From NCBI GenBank assembly GCA_041676265.1, contig JBAYSE010000105.1, positions 1 through 5,898 of the forward strand: 5,898 bases of DNA, written 5' to 3'. The stretch is from DUOJ01 sp041676265 (GTDB taxonomy: Bacteria; Spirochaetota; Spirochaetia; Sphaerochaetales; Sphaerochaetaceae). Below, one piece after another: positions 1 through 4,850 of the stretch. Made by a program: the position numbers and the translations under genes. Position 1 is the first letter of the stretch, and the number at the start of each line of letters is the position of its first letter. The notes below the pieces were generated by a model that was given only the letters and a program-made list of their open reading frames with translations, was not told the DNA's origin and did not search any database.

Positions 1-62
1 AGTAATGCCCAAACAATTTATAATTCCCACAGACCATAGCACCCCAATCCCCTCTTTTTATT

Positions 63-90
63 TTGACAATTCCTATTAACGTGTTAGTAT
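63..90 (+). promoter_or_regulatory. Sigma-70-type promoter of the acyl-CoA ligase gene
   Basis: A perfect -35 box TTGACA lies at 63-68. A 16-base spacer follows, then the -10 box TAGTAT at 85-90 (four of six consensus bases). It is preceded by TG at 82-83, which gives an extended -10 (TGnTAGTAT). Transcription would start near 97, leaving a leader of about 25 bases with the ribosome site AGGAG at 112-116, six bases before the ATG. The boxes are seen directly; use as a promoter is inferred. Confidence 0.7.
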
Positions 91-101
91 TTGCTCAGCA
101 A
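91..101. promoter_or_regulatory. Palindrome at the predicted start of transcription, possible operator
   Basis: TTGCTCAGCAA is a perfect 5-1-5 inverted repeat immediately after the -10 box, covering the predicted +1 of the ligase promoter. A repressor bound here would block initiation. The palindrome is short, so chance is possible. No other copy was noticed in the window, and the cognate regulator is unknown. Confidence 0.3.
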
Positions 102-122
102 TGTTACAAATAGGAGAGAAGT

Positions 123-2048
123 ATGCGAACCATTATAAGGATGTTAGAAGAAGCTAGTAGTCGCTACCCATCACGTTCTTACGCTTCTATGAAAAAGGCA
201 GGGGGGTGGGAAGGGACAACCTTCTCAGAAGTAGATAAACTCTCTGACTTTTTTGCTGCTTTTTTATTGGACAAGAAAATCAAGAGTGCCTCTAATTTTG
301 GTCTTTTAGCAGAGGGACGTACAGAGTGGATTGTGGCTGAAATGGGGCTTCTTAAGGCTAGGATGGTTTCAGTACCCCTCTCCATTAAGCTCACTAGTGA
401 AGAGATTGCCTTTCGCCTAAAACACAGTGAAGCCAAAGGAATTATCGCTTCCAGTAATACTTTAGATAACATCTGTAAGGCTTTAGAGACACTAGAAGAG
501 AAACCTCTCCTAATCTACCTTGATGAGGCCGATGAGCGTCTTGAAAGAAACAGCACTCAGTTTAACTGGATAGAGGGTCAAGACTATGTAATCTGGTCCA
601 AAATAATAGCGGAAGGGGAGCAACTTCCCCCCTCTCTAGTTAAAAAGAGCGTTGCTAAAATCGATGAGCATGATGTCATCAACATCTGCTACACCTCGGG
701 AACTACCGGTAACCCCAAAGGAATTATGTTAACCCATCTCAACTACTGGTCCAACAGCCACGATGCTGTGGCCCTCTTTGAGTTACCCGATGCTGAGTTA
801 GAGACTCTGGTAGTTCTACCGGTAGACCACTCCTTTGCCCACACAGTCGCCATCTACACTGCTCTACTAAAAGGTATTACCCTCCATTTTGTTGATGCAA
901 GAGGCTCTAATGCGGCAATCGTGAGGAACTTCCCTAAAAACTTAACAGAAGTAAACCCCACCTTTTTATTAACTGTCCCCTCTATAAGTGGTAATTTCAT
1001 GAAGAAGATGGTTAGTGGGATTAAACAGAAAGGTCCGTTTATTGATGGGATTTTCAATAGGGGACTCAATGCCGGTATTAAGCGTAACGGTGATGGTTAC
1101 AACAAACCCTCATGGGCAGTGCACTTAAAAACCTTTATCCCTTACAAAATAGCCGCTCTGCTAGTCTTCCCTAAACTACGGGAAGTCTTTGGTAACCGTA
1201 TAGACTTCTGTGTAGGGGGCGGAGCGCTCCTAGAGGCACGCCAACAGCACTTCTTCGGCGCCATAGGAGTGCCGGTTTACCAAGGCTATGGCTTAACTGA
1301 AGCTGCTCCGATTATTAGCTCAAACTCCCCTAAGAAATATAAGTTTGGCACCAGTGGGGTCGTTGCCCCCTCGGTTACTTGTAAGATTATGGTCGACGAC
1401 ACAACTGAAGCGGTCGTTGGCCAGCGCGGTGAGATTGTCATTAAAGGGGAGAACGTCATGAAAGGCTACTTCAACAACCCCGAGGCAACTAAAGAGGTCC
1501 TTAGAGAAGAAAACGGCGAGACGTGGCTCTGGACAGGCGATCTCGGTTACTTTGACGAAGATGGCTTTTTAGTAGTTACCGGCCGAGCCAAAGCCCTCTT
1601 AATAGCTAAAGATGGCGAGAAGTACTCTCCTGAAGAAGTAGAAGAGGTGATAATCAACAACGTTGATATCATCAACCAACTTGTAGTCTACAACGACCAC
1701 AAGCCGATTACCGTTGCCCTTGTGACTCTCCACGAGGATTTAATAAAATCGATAATAGAGAGGGAGGGGCTTAAAGATGAGAAAGAGCTCCTTAAGAGCC
1801 TTGAGGCTACACTACGCTCCTATGAGGAGTTTGCCAAAGAGAGCATCCCTTCCCAGTGGATACCCTCGCGCTTTGCCTTGATTCCCAAGGCTTTCAGTGA
1901 AGCCGATGGACTGGTTAACTCTACTATGAAGTTGGTGCGCTACAAGATTGCAGAGGCTTATAAAGAGCGCCTAGAGCAAATTTACGAGAGTGAGGAGCTG
2001 AATGAGCAGCTGAACCGGGAAGCCCTTAAAGGGGTGTTCTTCAGTTAG
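123..2048 (+). CDS. Long-chain acyl-CoA synthetase (AMP-forming fatty acid--CoA ligase)
   Basis: This 641-residue cytosolic or membrane-associated enzyme activates a carboxylic acid with ATP to an acyl-AMP and transfers the acyl group to CoA. All core motifs of the AMP-binding (ANL) superfamily are present. The phosphate loop YTSGTTGNPKG is at 190-200 and GYGLTEAAP at 388-396. The ribose-binding Asp473 sits in TGDLGYFDEDGF, the hinge GRAKALLIAKDGEKYSPEEVE spans 487-507, and the probable catalytic lysine is Lys603 in NSTMKLVRYKI. The length and the segment DHSFAHTVAIYTALLKG (235-251) fit the roughly 640-residue long-chain type found in Spirochaetes and Bacteroidetes. I see no signal peptide and no clear membrane helix. 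AGGAG six bases upstream and the promoter at 63-90 support the ATG start. The gene converges on the next one and appears to be monocistronic. Acyl chain length and whether it serves lipid synthesis, salvage or degradation cannot be read from the sequence. Confidence 0.93.
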   Translation: MRTIIRMLEEASSRYPSRSYASMKKAGGWEGTTFSEVDKLSDFFAAFLLDKKIKSASNFGLLAEGRTEWIVAEMGLLKARMVSVPLSIKLTSEEIAFRLKHSEAKGIIASSNTLDNICKALETLEEKPLLIYLDEADERLERNSTQFNWIEGQDYVIWSKIIAEGEQLPPSLVKKSVAKIDEHDVINICYTSGTTGNPKGIMLTHLNYWSNSHDAVALFELPDAELETLVVLPVDHSFAHTVAIYTALLKGITLHFVDARGSNAAIVRNFPKNLTEVNPTFLLTVPSISGNFMKKMVSGIKQKGPFIDGIFNRGLNAGIKRNGDGYNKPSWAVHLKTFIPYKIAALLVFPKLREVFGNRIDFCVGGGALLEARQQHFFGAIGVPVYQGYGLTEAAPIISSNSPKKYKFGTSGVVAPSVTCKIMVDDTTEAVVGQRGEIVIKGENVMKGYFNNPEATKEVLREENGETWLWTGDLGYFDEDGFLVVTGRAKALLIAKDGEKYSPEEVEEVIINNVDIINQLVVYNDHKPITVALVTLHEDLIKSIIEREGLKDEKELLKSLEATLRSYEEFAKESIPSQWIPSRFALIPKAFSEADGLVNSTMKLVRYKIAEAYKERLEQIYESEELNEQLNREALKGVFFS

Positions 2049-2053
2049 TATCT

Positions 2054-3889
2054 TTAGTCTGGCAACTCTATAAATTTTCTGAAAAAGACAGAGGGTTTTA
2101 CCCTAAAGTCCCCTCCAGCCACTTCGCTAAACGAGGGGCGCTTGTTGATCACCTCTAGGAGTGCGGATGGACAAAGCTCAGTGATGACAAACCGGCTGAA
2201 GATTGTGATAAATTCTTGTGCCTCTAGCGCCATTGTTTTTAAGAAGATGTGACCGTAGAGGTGAATCAGCTCTAAGGCCAATCCTCTGACACTATGGGAA
2301 GTGTCGGGGGAAGTGGCCAGTATGTAGAATAGGGCGTTAATTAGAAAGACCCCTTCGCGCTCACCAAACTTATCTTCAAAGAGTTGAGCAAAAAAGATAT
2401 CCAACCCTGCGTGGTCAAGAGGGACTGCATGACGATTGTTAGTATAGGTATTAAAGATGGAGATGACTTCAGGGTTTTCATTTATCAGAAAGAAAGATTC
2501 CCCGCTATCTAAACGCCGTTTGAATAGGAGCATTGTCTCAACAGATGGTAAAGGATAATTTATCCGATGCGCCTGCTCACTCTCAGCAATAGGGGTAGTG
2601 GGGTACTCTTCTCTGTTAAATATCAAAAAATCTTTATAGAGTCTCTCGGCTAAATCTAACTGGAGGGCATGTTTGTGGGCCCACACTTTCCAGTCAACAA
2701 CCTTGTCTACATAATAGGCTGCCGCGATATCATCCATGTATTTTACTGCGGTTTCGTAATCTACATTGGTATAGGTATGATCTATTTCATTAATATCACG
2801 AAAGAATGGCTCTGGCTCGTCTATAATAAAAGACCATGGGGCCATAGAAGTTCCATAAAAAGAGATCCAAGCGAATAGTCTATCGGGAAACCCCCACTGT
2901 AGTGAGAAGTCTATAAGCTCAAAAGAGGCATCTAGTACCAGTTGCACAAGTGCCAAACCACTTGGTGAGTGGGCTCTGAAGTACCCCCTTTCTGTAATCT
3001 CGTCCCAGTAAATGATAATGCCATGGTGGGTAGAATGGTCCCAAAACTCTTTTTCTGTCAATTTATTAGTTTCATAAAATTGGGGACTTAAGTCGAATGA
3101 TTTTATCTCTTTATCACTTATGCCACTATAAAAAAACTGGTTATAGCCATAGACAGTTTCTTTCTCTACCCATTCGCCTAAAAGGAGGTCCGCCTCGAAT
3201 TGTTCAACTAAAAACTCTCCCCAAAAAAAGTGTGTAGCTCCTCCCGAGTCAACTTTTTCCCAGCTAGGATACATAGAGTAGAACAGAAAAAATTGAAGGT
3301 AATTGTTTTTAACAAAAGTTGTTATGTCACCTCCTGAAATACTGTCAGAGTCGACAATCTCAAAAAATTGCAATATTTCATGGAATTCGAGATTGGGTAA
3401 AAGTTGGGGGAGAGTGAAACTATACCACTCATTGTCTATACTAAAGATGAGAGAGGCGAAGAGTCTCTCCATATTTGTGGCTAGTTTCTCGCGAAAAGAT
3501 CCTTGGGGCACGCTCAGTTGAAAACCGCCTGCCAAGTGGTCAAAAACCCTAAAGTTACCCTTCCCATGGTTCTTTTCAACACGGAAGATTACCCACTCCA
3601 TAGGCTCATTATGGAGTAATTTAAGCGCTTCAAGAGCCTCAGGAGAGAGGGTGGAGGAGTAAGCTTTGATAAATTCGGTTATTTGGCGCCGATTAGTGAA
3701 GACCGCGGAGTAAAGGAAGTGTTTGAGGGCTGAGTCGGTGATTTGCGGGAAATCCTTGGACCCAACTATAGTTTCCTGTAAGAGCTTAATAATTGGTTTA
3801 AAATGCCTCTTTTTGCTAACAAATTCGAGAAGTTGAGCCTCACTCTCGCCTAAGATGTTCACCACCTGTTTGCCATTTGGTTTTAACAT
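2054..3889 (-). CDS. Uncharacterised aromatic-rich 611-residue protein
   Basis: I do not recognise the family. The frame is open for 611 codons from an ATG with a strong ribosome site: AAGGAGG, at 3906-3900 on this strand, lies ten bases before the start. No signal peptide and no long hydrophobic helix is visible, so it is probably cytosolic. By hand count it has about 60 Phe, 12 Trp and 24 Tyr (about 16% aromatic) and only one Cys (573). Residues 15-95 look helical. A beta-like stretch follows at about 97-128 (EWVIFRVEKNHGKGNFRVFD), then a mixed middle with clustered aromatics (200-225, 245-255, 332-365). The C-terminal part (about 500-585) again looks helical. I see no P-loop, zinc-binding cluster, HTH or nuclease motif. 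It ends five bases from the convergent ligase gene and shares a 195-bp control region with the divergent regulator. Sampled 60-base stretches are more AT-rich than in the neighbours, so lineage-restricted or acquired origin is possible. Confidence 0.85.
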   Translation of the reverse strand: MLKPNGKQVVNILGESEAQLLEFVSKKRHFKPIIKLLQETIVGSKDFPQITDSALKHFLYSAVFTNRRQITEFIKAYSSTLSPEALEALKLLHNEPMEWVIFRVEKNHGKGNFRVFDHLAGGFQLSVPQGSFREKLATNMERLFASLIFSIDNEWYSFTLPQLLPNLEFHEILQFFEIVDSDSISGGDITTFVKNNYLQFFLFYSMYPSWEKVDSGGATHFFWGEFLVEQFEADLLLGEWVEKETVYGYNQFFYSGISDKEIKSFDLSPQFYETNKLTEKEFWDHSTHHGIIIYWDEITERGYFRAHSPSGLALVQLVLDASFELIDFSLQWGFPDRLFAWISFYGTSMAPWSFIIDEPEPFFRDINEIDHTYTNVDYETAVKYMDDIAAAYYVDKVVDWKVWAHKHALQLDLAERLYKDFLIFNREEYPTTPIAESEQAHRINYPLPSVETMLLFKRRLDSGESFFLINENPEVISIFNTYTNNRHAVPLDHAGLDIFFAQLFEDKFGEREGVFLINALFYILATSPDTSHSVRGLALELIHLYGHIFLKTMALEAQEFITIFSRFVITELCPSALLEVINKRPSFSEVAGGDFRVKPSVFFRKFIELPD

Positions 3890-3914
3890 AAACTTTTACC
3901 CTCCTTCTGAGAGT

Positions 3915-3943
3915 ACTATACATTTAAAAGTTGTTTCAAACAA
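3915..3943 (-). promoter_or_regulatory. Predicted promoter of the uncharacterised gene
   Basis: Read on the minus strand, TTGTTT (3943-3938) is followed after 17 bases by TATAGT (3920-3915). Initiation would fall near 3908, only a few bases before the ribosome site (3906-3900), so the leader would be about 20 bases. The -35 is weak (it matches in TTG only) and lies inside a perfect palindrome, as expected of a regulated promoter. Confidence 0.5.
3931..3943. promoter_or_regulatory. 13-bp perfect palindrome, candidate operator over the -35
   Basis: TTGTTTCAAACAA is a perfect 6-1-6 inverted repeat. One half is the predicted -35 of the minus-strand gene. A dimeric regulator here would block that promoter. 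The neighbouring DeoR-family protein is an obvious candidate, but the motif differs from the GAAA-type repeats next to that regulator's own start, so another factor could bind it. Confidence 0.4.
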
Positions 3944-3980
3944 TTACGTAGAGAACATAACAGTTAAAAGTATTAACGCA

Positions 3981-4008
3981 AAAATAGACCCTATTATGCA
4001 CCTATTTT
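3981..4008. repeat. AT-rich inverted repeat in the middle of the divergent region
   Basis: AAAATAG (3981-3987) is matched by CTATTTT (4002-4008) across 14 bases. Inside it AATAG (3983-3987) also pairs with CTATT (3991-3995) across three bases. So one left arm has two alternative right arms about 10-11 bp apart. It lies just upstream of the predicted -35 of the regulator operon and could be a binding site for an activator or repressor. In AT-rich intergenic DNA such repeats also arise by chance. Confidence 0.25.
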
Positions 4009-4019
4009 GAGATTCTATC

Positions 4020-4048
4020 TTGATTAAATAAGTAAATAGTAATACTAT
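4020..4048 (+). promoter_or_regulatory. Predicted promoter of the DeoR-regulator/E2 operon
   Basis: TTGATT (4020-4025), a 17-base spacer and TACTAT (4043-4048) give four of six matches to each sigma-70 box. Initiation would fall near 4055, inside the CGAAAG repeats and about 30 bases before the regulator start. No better pair is seen between here and the start codon. Confidence 0.5.
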
Positions 4049-4076
4049 CGAAAGAGAAACGAAAGTTTTAGAAAAG
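4049..4076 (+). promoter_or_regulatory. Phased CGAAAG repeats, likely autoregulatory DeoR-type operator
   Basis: CGAAAG occurs at 4049-4054 and again at 4060-4065, exactly 11 bp apart. A weaker third copy, GAAAAG, lies at 4071-4076, again 11 bp on. On the other strand this reads as CTTTCGTTTCTCTTTCG, which resembles the TTTCRTTT-type repeats bound by DeoR-family repressors such as AgaR and GlpR. The block covers the predicted transcription start and reaches into the ribosome site, which suits autorepression. Binding is inferred. Confidence 0.45.
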
Positions 4077-4078
4077 GA
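4074..4078 (+). promoter_or_regulatory. Ribosome binding site deciding the regulator start
   Basis: AAGGA ends six bases before the ATG at 4085 but only three before the in-frame TTG at 4082. The spacing favours ATG 4085, so the TTG codon is taken as leader. The site overlaps the third operator-like repeat. Confidence 0.65.
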
Positions 4079-4084
4079 CTATTG

Positions 4085-4837
4085 ATGATTGGATTATCGG
4101 CCAGAGAGCAACAGATTGTTAACCTGCTACAAAGTGGGGGGGAGATTTCGGTCACAGCCCTTTCAGATGAGTTGGGGGTCTCTTCAGTCACAATTCGGAG
4201 CGATTTAAGGGCCCTTGAATCCAAAGGTATTATCTTACGTACCCGGGGAGCAGCCATGCCGGCTTACCACCCTCTAATGTTGGAAAAACAGTCGAGCAAC
4301 CGTGAACAGAAAGAGGCCATAGCCAAAGCTGCAGCGGCTCTTATAAGTGACGGACAGCACATCATGATAACCAACGGCACCACCAGCGCCCTGATAGGGC
4401 GTTACCTTTTAGGTAAAAGGGACCTTCACATAGTCACCAACAGCAGTCTACTAATCCCCTATGCCCGCGTAAATGGCAATATCTCACTGACAATAGTGGG
4501 TGGCGAGTTCAGAGCTTCCGCTGAGGCTACCGTCGGTCCGGCCGCTTTGAGTCAACTAGATAACTTTCACGTTGCCTACACCTTTACCGGTACCGACGGA
4601 TTCACCAAAGAGCACGGTTTAACAACTCATCTCACTGAAAATGCTGAAATAGTGCGTAAAATGTGTAACCAAGCTACCAAGCGGGTTTTGGTGGCCGATT
4701 CAACTAAATATGGAAAACAGGGGTTTGTCAAAATTATCCCCTTAAGTACGATTGATGTGTTAATCACCGATAGCGGTCTACCTCAATCGGCAATTGAAGA
4801 GATTACGGCCATGGACATAGAAGTCGTGGTGGTTTAA
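4085..4837 (+). CDS. DeoR-family transcriptional repressor
   Basis: This 250-residue cytosolic DNA-binding regulator has the usual length and layout of the family. The N-terminal winged HTH runs over about 5-57 (REQQIVNLLQSGGEISVTAL, then GVSSVTIRSDLRALESKG with the recognition helix near 33-42, then RTRGAA). The C-terminal sensor domain (about 75-235) is the sugar-phosphate-binding fold seen in GlpR and AgaR, with NGTTS (97-101), VTNS (117-120), GGEFR (139-143), GTDG (169-172) and ADSTKYG (204-210). Two usually acidic positions appear replaced: Thr96 where DxGTT is common and Ala164 where DxxFxG is common, so the ligand may be unusual. It is the first gene of an operon with the E2, 13 bases downstream, and is divergent from the uncharacterised gene. 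CGAAAG repeats at its own start suggest autoregulation. The effector is unknown; a phosphorylated sugar or three-carbon intermediate is a family-based guess. Confidence 0.92.
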   Translation: MIGLSAREQQIVNLLQSGGEISVTALSDELGVSSVTIRSDLRALESKGIILRTRGAAMPAYHPLMLEKQSSNREQKEAIAKAAAALISDGQHIMITNGTTSALIGRYLLGKRDLHIVTNSSLLIPYARVNGNISLTIVGGEFRASAEATVGPAALSQLDNFHVAYTFTGTDGFTKEHGLTTHLTENAEIVRKMCNQATKRVLVADSTKYGKQGFVKIIPLSTIDVLITDSGLPQSAIEEITAMDIEVVVV

Positions 4838-4838
4838 G

Positions 4839-4845
4839 TAAGGAG
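4839..4845 (+). promoter_or_regulatory. Strong ribosome binding site of the E2 gene
   Basis: TAAGGAG begins one base after the regulator's stop codon and ends five bases before the ATG at 4851. It is a full match to the 16S anti-Shine-Dalgarno end. With no promoter or terminator in the 13-base gap, it indicates translation from one shared transcript. Confidence 0.85.
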
Positions 4846-4850
4846 TCAGT

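Noticed and set aside
1..37. Possible divergent minus-strand gene start (ATG at 37-35) or the tail of an upstream plus-strand gene (open to a stop at 77-79)
   Set aside because: Only about 12 codons of the first and 25 of the second are visible. The possible ribosome site for the former is poorly spaced, and the latter would run through the ligase -35 box. Neither can be supported without upstream sequence.
179..1069. Minus-strand frames of 97 and 71 codons within the acyl-CoA ligase gene
   Set aside because: The opposite strand encodes a complete ligase with all superfamily motifs. These are shadows.
2023..2034. CCCTTAAAGGGG at the end of the ligase gene as a terminator
   Set aside because: The stem is five pairs with a one-base loop and no T-run after it, and it lies inside codons, so it is not a credible terminator.
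2093..2103. GGGTTTTACCC near the end of the orphan gene as a terminator
   Set aside because: It is a four-pair stem within coding sequence and has no T-run in the right place for either transcript.
2669..3521. Short plus-strand frames (2669-2878 and 3303-3521) opposite the orphan gene
   Set aside because: They are antisense to a continuous 611-codon frame with a strong ribosome site, and neither has domain features.
4082..4084. TTG as the start codon of the DeoR-family regulator
   Set aside because: It is only three bases after AAGGA, while the ATG at 4085 has the normal six-base spacing, and nothing is gained by one extra residue.
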